A stretch of 64,000 nucleotides of DNA from Macrocystis pyrifera (lineage: Eukaryota > Sar > Phaeophyceae > Laminariales > Laminariaceae), in the NCBI GenBank assembly GCA_031763025.1, contig JASSKH010000001.1, positions 6,381,024-6,445,023 on the forward strand, in the 5' to 3' direction. The position numbers were made by a program, and so were the translations under genes. Numbering within the stretch: the first letter of the stretch is position 1; each line of letters begins with the position of its first letter. This document shows, piece after piece, positions 23,045 through 62,784 of the stretch. A model generated the notes under the pieces. That model worked only from the letters and a program-made list of their open reading frames with translations. It ran no database searches and was not told the DNA's origin.

Positions 23045-23389
23045 TTAGCACGCCGTCCTATCTCCGGCATACTCCAAGAGCACCAACACAGCTTCCGCTC
23101 CCTTTTCCACCGAGGTGGCCATCTTCCGCGGAAACGCGTTTACCCTCCCGGCTCCCGTTGCCAACGTCGAAGTGTTGCGACGCTGGCGTTGAAGCATCTC
23201 TCCCTGCTCCAACTGCGGTATAGATAGCTGCTGCTGTCTACCTGACCCCATCTGCGCCATCATCTCGAGGATCTCGGTGTGATTCGCCTTTCGACGCTCC
23301 TCTGCGTCGGCGGCCGCCCGCTGCAGCCCTTCGAGGGCGAGGCCCTGCTCTAATACCATAACCCGAAGATCTTCTACTTCGTCACCCAT
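23045..23389 (-). CDS. Coiled-coil ORF of unknown function
   Basis: A complete 114-residue ATG-to-stop frame starts with GDEVEDLRVMVLEQGLALE. It continues with QRAAADAEERRKANHTEILE, a clear heptad-patterned charged coiled coil, then a Gln-rich linker and a short basic tail. I do not recognise the family. A coiled coil at the N-terminus is common in Gag-like proteins of retrotransposons, so a retroelement origin is possible. A Gly/Ser/Cys-rich frame (22859-23044) follows directly downstream. Confidence 0.4.
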   Translation of the reverse strand: MGDEVEDLRVMVLEQGLALEGLQRAAADAEERRKANHTEILEMMAQMGSGRQQQLSIPQLEQGEMLQRQRRNTSTLATGAGRVNAFPRKMATSVEKGAEAVLVLLEYAGDRTAC

Positions 23390-23427
23390 GAGCCTAGGTT
23401 GCCAACGTTGAAAAAAAAACTCTAGAG

Positions 23428-23850
23428 TGTCGGTAAGTCCCAGGCGAAGAAAGATGATGTTTCAGGTTTTAGCATTATTCTCCCGGCAGAGTAGATACAG
23501 ATGGAAGTGACCCTGGTGGGTATCACGTACACCCACAGAAGTAACCACCAAATAATATCACAATAAGCCAATATACCGAATAGTCATGAAACCGTCAAAT
23601 ACTTCACAAGTACATTCGAACAGCGGATCGCTAACATCTTTGAGGGATCCACATGCAATGTATCCCTTAAGGCGAGAGGGGATCCCCCAAGGATGTTGGG
23701 GGTCCCCCAAGGCGAGAGGGGATCCCCTAAGCCTGTCGGGGGTCCCGTAAGGCAAACGGAGCCCCTAACTCGAAGTATCCCCAAAACTCGCAACAAACCC
23801 TCATCGTTTGTGAGTACAAATATAATAATAACTAAACATCAAGATTACGG
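23428..23850. repeat. Dispersed repeat R19/23, copy 2, with internal GC-rich minisatellite
   Basis: 23428-23610 matches 19270-19445 directly, and 23771-23850 matches 19188-19265 in inverted orientation. Between them (about 23665-23757) is a ~40-bp tandem unit with AAGGCGAGAGGGGATCCCC and GGGGGTCCC motifs. Confidence 0.7.
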
Positions 23851-23879
23851 TGATGATTATTCGATTTCTGAGAAATAAA

Positions 23880-24440
23880 GAAGGCCAGATTCCGCGATTT
23901 TACTTTCTTTTGTCTTGGAACAATAGTGACTCCAGTCTCTGATCAAGTGAAACACGAAATTTGCAAACGCGGAGTGCGAGTTGTTGCCGACATTATAGAG
24001 CAGAACCACGAGGCTTTATGATGGAGAGAGGTGGGTGACACGTATGAAGCTACCGCCGCCAGCGCGTAGCCGTGGCTTGCTCGAGGCTGGATGTTCCAAC
24101 GACTCACTGCAGAAACAAAATCACGTTCGAACTTCTGCTTTCAGATGACTGCCTTCAGAAAACGATAGAGGTGCTTTTTGCGGAAACAGACACTGGAGCC
24201 TAAAGGGATTCACAACACCCGAGGTGATTTTCAAGAAAAGAACATCGTATGATCGTACATATGGAACAGCTATTGCGGAATACAACCTAAGCACACCCGA
24301 AGCAGTCGCAGCCGTAGCAGTAGGTAAAAACCACATAGCATGGACAATGGCCAGGGCCGGGCCGTCAACACACGGCCCGGCCCGGATAACGATCCATGCC
24401 AAGCCCTGTGTTTCCACCCCCTTGAGGCGGGGTTTTACCC
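23880..24440. other. Interval without supported genes
   Basis: No recognisable gene. The right part has GGGCCGGGCCG palindromes (24353-24390) resembling those at 55900-55940. Confidence 0.4.
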
Positions 24441-24830
24441 GGGTATTACCTTACCAGGAACTCCTGTGAGTTATTTACAAGATACGAACCGCATACCTGG
24501 AACTGCTATGAGTTACGAACGATACTCATGCCCGTACCGAAAATTCTGTAAGTTATGTACGACGTCCGTGACACAATACCCGGAATGCGGGGAGAGCTTT
24601 CGTATACCTGTCCAGGACTTCTGTGAGACGTTTACAACCGTGGCACAATACCCGAGGCACGGGGTATGCCTCTTTAACATACCCGGGTGCGCGTACGGCC
24701 ACAGGTACAACATTTGTGTACCTTACCAGAATTTCTGTGAGTTCTGTAATACTTAATACCCGTATCCGCAACGTCTTTAAGTTCTGCAAGACTTCCATCG
24801 CCGTACCCAGAATCCATGCACCCTACATAA
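24440..24830. repeat. Degenerate ~55-bp tandem repeat
   Basis: Recurring TACC.GGAACTTCTGTGAGTT.T-type units (about 24450, 24496, 24535, 24606, 24723) with intervening TACCCGGGTAT or AATACCCG motifs. Highly diverged. Confidence 0.5.
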
Positions 24831-25029
24831 CATAACCTTTGAAAGCTCAGCTTCACTTGCTGCACCCTCCCCACTCCTGATTTCATCGTGATTTTGCGTT
24901 TTCGACTTTTGCCTGCAACCTGTCCCGGCCGCAATCACGACTCGCCGCCCTAAAGCAACAGCTTTCGATTGTATTGGCAATACGATATAGTGAATCAAAG
25001 CCTTCGACGGTTCCATCCACATGCACCCA

Positions 25030-25285
25030 AACACGCAACAAAGTGCCGAAGCCCGCCTCTCAAGCGGTGTTTCGTATGATGTAGCTAACCCTCCATGCGA
25101 TACGCCGAATACCTTCACGGCACTTTGGCGCTTGGTGCAAGAAATGTCCGCGTGGTCGGTGAGAGAGTTTGGCATCCTCTGTCTCGGCATTGTACGTAGG
25201 GATGCAAGGAAGGGTCTTTGGCCACATGACTATGACAATGCATGATAATACATACACCACCCCTCCAAACAATTTTACATGGGGG
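25030..25285 (-). mobile_element. SINE-2 copy, 5' half, diverged
   Basis: This aligns with the 62.3-62.5 kb SINE-2 sequence: CTCAAGCGGT, GCGCTTGGTGCAAG.AATGTC, GTGGTCGGTGA, TCTCGGCATTGTA, GGATGCAAGGAAGGGTCT and ATGCATGA. It is more mutated than the right-end copies. Oriented so that the SINE 5' end is at the right. Confidence 0.65.
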
Positions 25286-25339
25286 AGATAACGTTAGCCC
25301 CCCACAAGGGAAAATATCGTATCAACAATCATCAATACG

Positions 25340-25545
25340 CAAAAATTACCGCCTCACAAGCGGTTCTGAGAAGGATGTAGCTCACTATTCATACGACTCG
25401 CCATACGCCTCATGGTGCTACGCGCTTGGTGCGAGCAATGTCTGCCTGGTTGGTGAAAACGCGACTTGCTCCGACCTGGCATTGTAAAAACACGTGGATC
25501 TGTGGCCATACGACCTCGCCCATGCGTGACAATGAGAACAGTCGC
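25340..25545 (-). mobile_element. SINE-2 copy, 5' half
   Basis: CCGCCTCACAAGCGGTTCT, GCGCTTGGTGCGAGCAATGT, CTGCCTGGTTGGTGAAAAC, TCCGACCTGGCATTGTA and CCATACGAC are shared with the 62-63 kb copies. It lies next to the more diverged copy at 25030 and just beyond the duplicated sulfotransferase exon. Confidence 0.7.
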
Positions 25546-25625
25546 CCCGTCCCCCCGGAAAAAATAGAAACAGCGGCGTAAAACCGATGCCCTTATGGTA
25601 CCAGACATCTCGTCATCTCTATTCC

Positions 25626-26006
25626 GTACCATTCCCACTTGGTTCCTTTTAAACTCGCGTTTCAGCGCTACTCCCCATAGGTCACACAATAGAACATCCA
25701 TCATCCCCAAGGGTCAACACCCTTCTCACACCGCTTGCGGGTCCTTGTTAGGTGGAGTGGTGCTCCACAACGAGGCCATGGCGGCATAATCTTGTTTTGT
25801 TCCTTGTGGGTTCGATTTGGCCTCGTTTTCGCTGTTGAAGCAGTCCCCGAGGTTTCGTCCGCTGTGGGCGTCATTTATTCTGCCTCTGAAACCTATACCG
25901 CTGGCTTGGGATCCCCTAGATACTACGCCGGTCACGGTCGTCCTTGGCTCCGCGATACCAGCGCATTCTCAGCCGCCCGCACGAAATCTATGGCGTCCTC
26001 CATTCC
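25626..26006 (-). pseudogene. Tandem duplicate of the sulfotransferase terminal exon
   Basis: Period ~381 bp: GTACCATTCCCACTTGGTTCCTT recurs at 25626 and 26007, and the sequence between aligns with 26007-26385. On the minus strand it still encodes pieces of the sulfotransferase C-terminus (AAMASLWSTTPPNKDPQAV), but it has in-frame stops. It lies downstream of the gene's stop codon and lacks the upstream half of the exon. A third partial match begins near 25620. Confidence 0.8.
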
Positions 26007-26055
26007 GTACCATTCCCACTTGGTTCCTTCTAAGCCCTCGCTTCAGCGGTACCCC

Positions 26056-55106
<29,051 letters not shown>

Positions 55107-55126
55107 CGTATTCGCCAAAGTTTACT

Positions 55127-55136
55127 CCTATATAAA
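55127..55136 (-). promoter_or_regulatory. TATA-like element upstream of the sulfotransferase ATG
   Basis: TTTATATAGG on the minus strand, about 20-30 bp before the exon-1 ATG at 55106. If used, transcription would start at or just before the ATG. Coincidence is quite possible. Confidence 0.2.
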
Positions 55137-55139
55137 CTC

Positions 55140-56990
55140 CGTTTCTAGGATGGATCGGCCGTGGGAATCCAGCAGGGAGAGAAGGAACTCCAAGAAGAGT
55201 CTGGTGACCGGCGGGCGTCTACCTAGCCAGCCCAAAGCTCATGGAAAGCAATGGCGCGTTCTTTCCTTGGCGCCTTCCGAGATCGAGTGTTCGTCTCTGT
55301 GCCACGTGGAGTTTCCGTCTGTCCACATTGACGTAGTCACTGGGCTCTCAACCAATTAGAACCAATAAACATTTACGATCTTCAAATCCCCACCTTTTGT
55401 TCACTATTTTCAAGTCTAATTCCATCGATTTTTAACCATCCCCTCCCGAGAATTTCCCACTTTATCCAAGTAAACCAGAGTTTGGATCAATAGCCTAATC
55501 AACTGTCCAAGTAATTTTGTAGCCAAGTAGTTAAGAAACAGCACGTCGCAGGGATTTCACCGACCAATACTTTCTACAAGTATTGTTCTGACTCTTTCAA
55601 TCTGCATCGAGGTCAGTATAGTCAAAGGAGGTCAGCATCTGTCTTTGATTTTTTTTAATTAATTTTTACACCATTTTTTTCAGCTTTTCCCAAAGGGTCG
55701 TTCCTAACGAACCGAAAAAAAATCACGATTCTTGACTTTTTGGCATGCCAAAAGATCATGATCCGTAACTTTTCAGTTCTAAACGACAGAAGCTGCAAAA
55801 CGTCGCGTTTCGTGATATTTCAAATAGTAAAATTTCTGCTATTTCAAACCCAATGTTTTTTGGGGGTGGAGCTAACTCTCGAGAGTGGGGCACGGCCACG
55901 CCGGGCCGGGCCGTCCGCACCTGGCCCGGCCCGTGATATGTTCGAATCACGGGCCGAAGCCTGACCCAGCCTGCGAGATTCCAACTTACCCGACCGTCGG
56001 CCAAGCTCGGTTCGCGAGATTGCATCTCGCAGGCCGTCTGCCCGGCCTGGCCTGTGACGTCCTCAGGTCATTTTCGCGTTTGTCTTCCAGCAGTGGCTCC
56101 TCCTCCTGGAAATTTCGAGGCCACAACCTCCACGTTGGCCCGCGCCCAGCGGTGTGTTTGGGTTGCCGCCCGTTGTCCACAAGCAACGTACCAAGCAGAG
56201 TTTGCCATGCCTCTAGACCGACCTTCGGATTAGAGTTGCACCCCGTCTGACTGAGAACCGGGTACCTGGTGGCGGGTACCCGGAACCGTCGGAACCGGAA
56301 TCGTCCCGGTCCAACTCACGGAACCGCGGGTATTCGCACCCCGGGTACCCGGGTACCCAGGTACCCGGGTACCCGGTTACCTGTCCTTTTGTGATATACG
56401 GAGCCCACAAGACTGGGGTATGGGTTGATTTATACATACACCGCTGTCCCCGTAAACTCTCGTCTCTCGCCCCTGCAGACTGCAGACAGAGAATAGAGGA
56501 TACTCCGACACACACACGATACCCCTACCAGCGCAAGCAGTCCTAATTTACAATGAGCCAAGGTATGGACCAACCCCAAGCCTCTATTCGTCCAGTAGAC
56601 TCGACAGAGCGCACTCACAGACGTAGGCAGGATCCACACGAAATCGCCAGCTGCTTTCTTGTCGCGGAGGGCTTTGTCGCTCTAGTTAAGTAAGTTGATT
56701 TAAGCTACGCTCGCGAGGTACGGCGGCGCACGTTTGCCTCTCTGGGGAGCGGAGCACCCCTAGCTGCACGATCAAGCCGACTGCCAGCGCGCGCACCGCT
56801 GGTTTTGACGATTCGATCACATGGACGTGCGTTGCAACCTCGTGAAATATCATACCAGGCGATAATAATAGGACCCACCGCATTGTTGAACTTGGCGCCA
56901 GGCTACGAGCCCGTGTTGGAGACACTATTGAGCGTGGTGCGCCGGCAAAAGAACTGAAAGACACCAGACCCTCAACGAGTTCTATGATTG
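55140..56990. other. Upstream region of the sulfotransferase, GC-rich palindromes, no supported gene
   Basis: AT-rich to about 55860, then GC-rich with GGGCCGGGCCG/CGGCCCGGCCC motifs (55893-55940). A palindromic GGTACCCGGGTACC array lies at about 56330-56385. The frame at 56686-56964 and its neighbours lack motifs. Confidence 0.45.
56328..56388. repeat. GGTACCCGGGTACC palindromic array
   Basis: Four to five overlapping GGGTACCC/CCCGGGTACC units in 60 bp, each self-complementary. A diverged unit (GGGTACCTGGTGGCGGGTACC) lies at 56259-56280. Confidence 0.8.
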
Positions 56991-57027
56991 GGAAGTCCCA
57001 GTATCTTGAATATTTCCCACGACCACT

Positions 57028-57543
57028 ATGAACACAAACAAGCTAGAAATACTCTCGGAAGAGACGGTGACGGTGAAGGGTGGGTGGAGAAAGGAAGAGT
57101 GAAAGGGTAAAGTACTAGTAGTGCTGATATTTGGAGTTCGTAGATACATGACGAGGATTGAGTTCAAGAGGAAGTGCGACGAAGTGGGACTGTACTCCTT
57201 TGCAATAGCAAACGTAGAACGGGAGGAAGAACACTTTCGAGTCACTCTGAAGCCGAAAGCGAGCATGGAGTGGCAGAGGAGAGATGCAGAAAAAGTGTCG
57301 GCATGGGTTAGAAGACTAGGATTGAGAGTATGTATAGCTAACGAAATAACGAAACTAAGACGCAGTCCTAGGGTGAACGAAGGTAGGGGGAGGCAGGAAA
57401 CAGCAAGTGGCTCAAAAGGAATGGGGGAGGAACATAGGGGCGCGGAACAAGCAGACAAGAACAGGAACGGAAACGGAAAGAATGCTCAAAGAAGAGAAAC
57501 AGAAATACTCGTAGCGACAACGGTGAAGAAACAGCGGGTATGA
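57028..57543 (+). pseudogene. LINE-B ORF1-like protein
   Basis: ATG at 57028 (MNTNKLEILSEETVTVKGGW), one in-frame TGA near 57098, then an open frame with TRIEFKRKCDEVGLYSFAIA, EEEHFRVTLKPKASMEW and a Lys/Asn/Arg-rich tail. It is probably an RNA-binding ORF1 protein, by position before the endonuclease. Ends at 57543. Confidence 0.55.
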
Positions 57544-57569
57544 CTAGAGCGGATAGTGAAACGAAAAAG

Positions 57570-58345
57570 AGGCTGAGATGAGGATCATGGAACGTATGCG
57601 GTTTCGCCACGCAAGAGCGCAAAATAATCGAAACTGCCGAACAAGTGAGTAAGCGCGACCTAGACATAGTGAGAATTCAAGAGTCGCGGGAGAAAGAGGG
57701 GGGGGGGGAGATAGGATGCAAAGTTGGAGAATACGCATGGATAGGGATAAAGAAGAAGGGACAAAGAATAGGGGGGCGGGGGGCGGGGGGTTCCGAGTCA
57801 AAGAATTCCTGTGTGACATAATAGAGGTGACCAAAGACAATACATTCGACGAAAGCATATGGATTAAGATACCAGGGCAGCGGGGAGAAAAAACTATTAC
57901 TTCTCAGGAAACATCTAAATGCTTCCAGAGTCGACGAATACGATAAACGATATACAGAGGAAGTTCGGAGAAGTAGCAGTAGATGTACAAAAGTATAAGA
58001 GGCAAGGAGAAGTAGTACTAGTGGGAGATTTTAATTTAAGAATTGGGAAGGCACGCAAACTGATTGAGGACATTGCACAATATGGAAGGAAGTAACAAAG
58101 GATAAGAATGGGGAAGAGATGTTGGAAGTTCCTCAATCAAGCACAACGAGATGAAGACGTTGAACGACTGAGCAAAAAAGGCGGAACCGGAATGGACTAG
58201 ACAGTGCATACAAAAGGGAGAAATGTCTATCCTTGACTTTATATCGTAGAAAATGGAAGTGGCAAGGAAACGGAACTATATGTATGCGCAGCGGGCGTAG
58301 GAACTACAGATCACTGTATAACATGGACAAACAGTCAATAGACGA
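57570..58345 (+). pseudogene. LINE-B apurinic-type endonuclease domain
   Basis: GSWNVCGFATQERKIIETA opens the domain, then DIVRIQESREKEGG (the catalytic E, with QET read as QES), GEYAWIGIKKKGQRIGGRG, and after a shift VVLVGDFNLRIGKA (GDFN metal site). TTDHCITW near 58300 is the C-terminal D-H pair. Several stops and shifts interrupt it. Confidence 0.7.
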
Positions 58346-58734
58346 GAGTTATCGAATATAGACGAGGTAGGAAATTGCGCCGATGGAGACTAGATAAACT
58401 AGAAGTAAATAGAAACGGGAAGAGTTCCAAGAAGAGCTGGCCAAAAATGCCGAGCATTTTTCCGAGCTGCTGGCAATAATTGGTACAACAAGGAACGATA
58501 TAGAGAGGGATGCTGCAAGAGCTAGGATAATTGAAGGATGGGAGGAGTTGGTCAAGACTCCACCAAGTACAGTAATAGGGACGAAGTTGATAGTATGCAA
58601 CATAGCAGTAAAATTGTGGGGTGGGGAAGTGAAAGAGGCTCCAAGAGAAAAGAGAAAGGCACACGCAAGGTGTACATCGAGTAAAAATACGACAGGGTAG
58701 GACGAATATGCTATAGCTACAAAGAAAGTAAAAG

Positions 58735-59410
58735 AGATGGCAGCTACAACAGCAGTTGGTAGATTACTTTATACTTTTCTACTTTATTTGTATTTAGCGA
58801 TCCTCATCGTATGTTTCGGTACTCGTAAAAATAATAATCTGGGAGTTGCAAATACGTCAATCTGTCGCATGTGTAACAACACACAACAAATATGTGCTTT
58901 TGATCAGGTTTGGGAGGATACCGTAGGACGCCGGCGGCAAGCTCTTGCCCCCTAGAGGATGCATCCACCTCACTCAGTTCTCTTTCGCCAAAAACAACTA
59001 TTTCGCGGTGCAGAGATCTCTTGTCAATCTGTCGTTTACTTGTGGTAATAAACAACCGACGTGTTTTGCTCTGGCCAAGAGAGCGTCGTCAGCTCTCTGA
59101 CTGATTGTTGGAGATCTCTTCCCGTTCATGTTTCGTTTTGCATTGGCCAACAGTCTTGTATTTAGCCCTGCAACCCCAATTACACCTCAATTATATCGAT
59201 CATTATTGCTGTGGTACTGGTGTGGGTACTCGTTCCGTCTTCGTGTGCTGCTGCTGGATATATGTCCCCGCCGAGTACTATAACAAGTGGTACCGATAGT
59301 CAACAAGTAGACGCTCTGCCTGAGCCAAACACAGCACTCTGGGGTTCCGTCTGTGCTGGTCCCGACTGGCCTCTCCCGTCACTCTCAACAACTCCACTTG
59401 CGACTTCACA
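58735..59410. mobile_element. Insert in LINE-B, possibly an LTR-element fragment
   Basis: LINE-B coding similarity stops after KKVKEM (58740) and resumes near 59415 with ALGCVSSWAIAIARKI. Inside, 59106-59285 begins TGTTGG and ends TAACA and is followed by AGTGGTACCGATAG, resembling an LTR end and a Met-tRNA-type primer site of Ty1/copia elements. If so it is an old, partial copy. Clear target duplications were not found. Confidence 0.35.
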
Positions 59411-60800
59411 AAAAAAGAGACAAGCAAACTGAGAACAGCGCTCGGATGCGTTTCATCATGGGCAATAGCAATAGCTAGAAAAATAATAAAAGAGATTGCA
59501 GAGGAGAAGAAGAAAGGGATATGGAAAGACGTAGTAAATAAAGCGAATGAAGACATTGAGGGCGAGATAAGGCAGATGTGGGTAGGGATAAAAGGGATAC
59601 CTGGCAAACAAGCAGGAGAGTCAGACACAGAAACAGCTACTCTAAGAGCACATAACGGTAAAATGGTTAGTAGTTCAAGGGGGAAATAGGAAGCACTAGT
59701 AGAGCACTACCGTAAGCTAGGAACACCCACAGCCAACGAAACGTTCGACGCAGAATTCGAGAAGGAAATGAACGCGTGGGCAGAGGCGAACGCAGATACA
59801 TCAAAAAGGGAAGACAGTGGTTCGGGAGGGTTTCAGAGAGAGTTCACAAGGGAAGAAGTAAAAAAATGTGTAGCTGAACTAAAATAATAGAAAGGCAGTA
59901 GGGGCAGACAAAATAGTGAATTAATTTATGAGGTACCAGGGGAAAGGAATGCCTACCATGATGGTTATGTTGTATATCTGGATATGGAAACACGAGTACG
60001 CACCTAGGAGGTGGAGAGAAGAAGTAGTAGTAAACTTATTCAAGAAAGGAGATAAGGCTGACCCGGGGGAACTATAGAGGGATAACGCTACTAAGCACAG
60101 TAGGCCAAAAAAATTGTAAGATTTTGAACGATAGAATGGGAACGATAATGCAAACGGAAGACACAATCAGGGAAGGGCAAGCAGGGTTTAGGCCAAATTT
60201 GTAGCTGCGTAGACCATGGGTACACATTAGGTAAGATAATTCAAGGTAGGAAAGACGCGGGACTAATTACGTACCGTTTCTTTCTAGATGTGCAGAAAGC
60301 CTACGACACAGTATGGAGGTATTTACTGTGTGGAAAAAACTGTGGGACATAGGAATCGGTGGAAAGATGTGGAGAATGATGAAAAATATGAAGGAATGTG
60401 CGAGAAGTGTTGTGATGCTGGACGGGGAAATATCGAAGTATGTTGATATTTTGCAAGGAGTTGCACAGGAATGTACGTTGTCGCCTAACCTATTCAAGAA
60501 TATATGTATATATATTATCGACCTGATAGTAGTACCTTGGCGTAGAGATCGCACAAGACTGCTCTTGGGATAGACATATCGCAAAAGTAATAGGAGAAGG
60601 AAAAGCACGCGTAGGCAAGACGGATACGATCCGAACAGACTCGCACCTTGACACTAGGATTAAGAGACGTATCCTGATGACTGTGATAGTACCAAAGCTA
60701 CAATATGCAGGGGAAGTATGGGAAGGGAATGCGAAACTCGTCAAACAGTTGGAATCAGTGCAAATAACAGCAGCTAAAATTATCCTAAGATGCTCAAGTA
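59410..60800 (+). pseudogene. LINE-B reverse transcriptase
   Basis: Recognisable blocks: EFTREEVKKCVAEL before the RT, TYRFFLDVQKAYDTVWR (catalytic Asp), ILQGVAQECTLSPNLF (QGC box, Gly read as Glu), and after a gap ILMTVIVPKLQYAGEVWEGN and VQITAAKIILRCS. The YADD block between about 60540 and 60600 is missing, so the enzyme is dead. Multiple stops. Confidence 0.75.
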
Positions 60801-60999
60801 GACTAGTAATACAGTATTAAGAGCAGAACTGGGAATGCCCGCACTCAAGACAAATAGAGACATGAGAAAGTTGAACTAGCAATATAAAGTAAGGAACATG
60901 CCGAAGAAGAGGTTGCCAGCCATGGTTGGTAGCGCTGTATGGGAGAAACTAACAAAAGGGCGAGCTGGAATAAGGTAGGATGGCATAGTTGAGAAAGTA

Positions 61000-61680
61000 T
61001 GGAAGGATATAGGCGGAAACTAATAACAGATGATGTCCACTGAGAAGTCTGGGAGATACAAGACAGAAGTAGAAGAGAAGAAAGAAAGAAATGAATGGTT
61101 AGCACTAAGAAACAAGGTGGAATCGGAAAAAAAAAAAAAAAAAAACACTTAGAGGCATACGGGGGACTGAGGGAAGGAATAGGAATGAAAACATGTTTGT
61201 ATGTCCCAATTGACTTCGCTAAAACGCTGAAACTGCGCTTACGTGTAAGTGACCATGACCTGCCAGAAAGAAGAAAGAGGTACGCCAGTAGCCGGGAGGA
61301 GGAGGAAGTAGATGTACAGGTGTGCCCGTGTGGCAAAGCAATTGAGAGCATAACCCACATAGTTGGAAAATGTAAAATATACAAGGAGGAACGGGTTGTG
61401 TTAGAGGAGCAGATGAGGGAAATAGACGAGTATGACATGTAGGAGTTTGATACACTGAATAGCAGCGAGAAAACGATCGCTATCCTAGAAGACATATGGT
61501 GGCCACAGGCGGCCAGACAGGAAGGAGATACGACTAGCAAAAAAATTCTATGTAATATACGGAAACAACGTATTGAGCGTCCAATGTTGAAGGTGTCTCC
61601 ATTGGGAGTACAAACGGTGCTCCATCTCGGAAGGGATGCGTGGTCAATTGTTAAATGACTAAGGCAAGCAACAAATGAGT
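61000..61680 (+). pseudogene. LINE-B C-terminal region with CCHC finger
   Basis: VEEKKERNEWLALRNKVE-like start, an A17 slip at 61126-61145, then GLREGIGMKTCLYVPIDF, REEEEVDVQVCPCGKAIESI and THIVGKCKIYKEER. The finger C-x-C-x8-H-x4-C is intact here. A TAG after YDM (61438) and a shift interrupt the tail, which matches 39960-40200. The finger probably binds nucleic acid. Confidence 0.75.
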
Positions 61681-62059
61681 ACGCCCCGCCCCCGCGCGTG
61701 CGTAAATGTACGGTATGCAACAATATATTTGTATGCTTGGGTTTTTTTTTTTTTTTTGGTGAGTTGAAAAACGTTTTTTTTTTAAAAATTTATTCTGTGT
61801 CGTCACTGGGTCATGTTTGAATACCCCCCCCCCCCCCCCAAGCCCCGCCTGCCGCGAAGCAATAATATTCTGGATAATGTATACTTGTTTTTGCCTGTTG
61901 GGGCATATATTTTTCCGTTAGGAGCTGGGTGATTTATAGTTGGCCGGTTTAGTTGGAAGTAACTGGATTCGTTTACCCCTCATACATTATATATGGGTTG
62001 GGTTGGCATCGGTTGGCAACGACGTGCCGCTCACTACGTGAGCTAGACATCCAGGGCAC
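61681..62059. other. Interval with homopolymers, no gene
   Basis: T-runs at 61741-61758 and 61777-61786, poly(C) at 61823-61839. No coding signal. Confidence 0.5.
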
Positions 62060-62512
62060 CGTTTTTTTTTTTGTTTTTTTTTTCGGCGGTCGCCCACAGC
62101 TGGTCGTATAGTTAGATCATTTGTGCGAAGTAAAGAACCTTACTCTGCACAAGGGAATTGATCGTATCACGTAGTGTTCAAGGTACGGCACCCAAGAGGC
62201 AGTTACATTGTACTCCCATTGCTGTCTCTGGAAGTGGCCACACCGGAAATTAAGCTAACTCATTGAAGCTGTCGTCCATATGCAAGTCCGCCTCACAAAC
62301 GGTTCTTAGTAGGATGCAGCTCACCTTTCATGCGACTCGCCGGACACCTCACGGCGCTTCGCGCTTGGTGCAAGCAATGTCTGCCTGGTCGGTGAAAACC
62401 CGACATGCTCCGTCCCGGCATTGTAGGGATGCGAGGGTCTATGGTCATACCACTACGGCCATGCATGAGATCGAGTAAATGTCTCCTATCGAGTACACCC
62501 CCCACCCCCAAG
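62060..62512 (-). mobile_element. SINE-2 copy, full length
   Basis: On the minus strand: a 5' C/G-rich end, CTCGATCTCATGCATGGCCGTAG (box-A-like TGGCCGTAGTGG nearby), GTCGGGTTTTCACCGAC (box-B-like T-arm), then GACAGCTTCAATGAGTTAG, GGCCACTTCCAGAGACAGCAATGGGAG, TACGTGATACGATCAATTC and GCTGTGGGCGACCGCCG, and a 3' A-rich tail (An-C-An). The ~60-residue ORFs on both strands are conserved only because the DNA is. Confidence 0.8.
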
Positions 62513-62515
62513 CTA

Positions 62516-62780
62516 CGCCGGAAATTAAGCTAACTCATTGATGCTGTCATCCTTATGCAAGTCCGCCTCACAAGCGGTTTTTAGTAGCATGCAGCTCACC
62601 CTTCATGCGACTCGCCGGACACCTCACGGCGCTTCGCGCTTGGTGCAAGCAATGTCTGCCTGGTCGGTGAAAACCCGACATGCTCCGTCCCGGCATTGTA
62701 GAGATGCGAGTGATCGTACGACTACGGCCATGCATGAGATCGAGTACATCTCTCCTATCGAGTACACCCCCCCCCCCCCC
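62516..62780 (-). mobile_element. SINE-2 copy, 3'-truncated
   Basis: It starts (right end) at poly(C) 62767-62780 and ends within GACAGCATCAATGAGTTAGCTTAATTTCCGG. It is almost identical to the flanking copies but lacks the distal 3' half. Confidence 0.8.
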
Positions 62781-62784
62781 GAGG

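Larger units (their letters stand above)
57000..61680 (+). mobile_element. LINE-B, near full-length, decayed, with a foreign insert
   Basis: Order: ORF1-like basic protein (57028-57543), endonuclease (57570-58340), linker, foreign insert (about 58735-59410), RT (59.4-60.8 kb) and a C-terminal CCHC finger region (61.0-61.6 kb), ending GCAACAAATGAGT at 61678. Total is about 4.7 kb, or ~4.0 kb without the insert. Three copies of its 3' end lie in the window (4399, 39522, here), all ending at the same sequence without an A-tail. Many stops and frameshifts; the RT catalytic YADD box is deleted. Confidence 0.85.
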
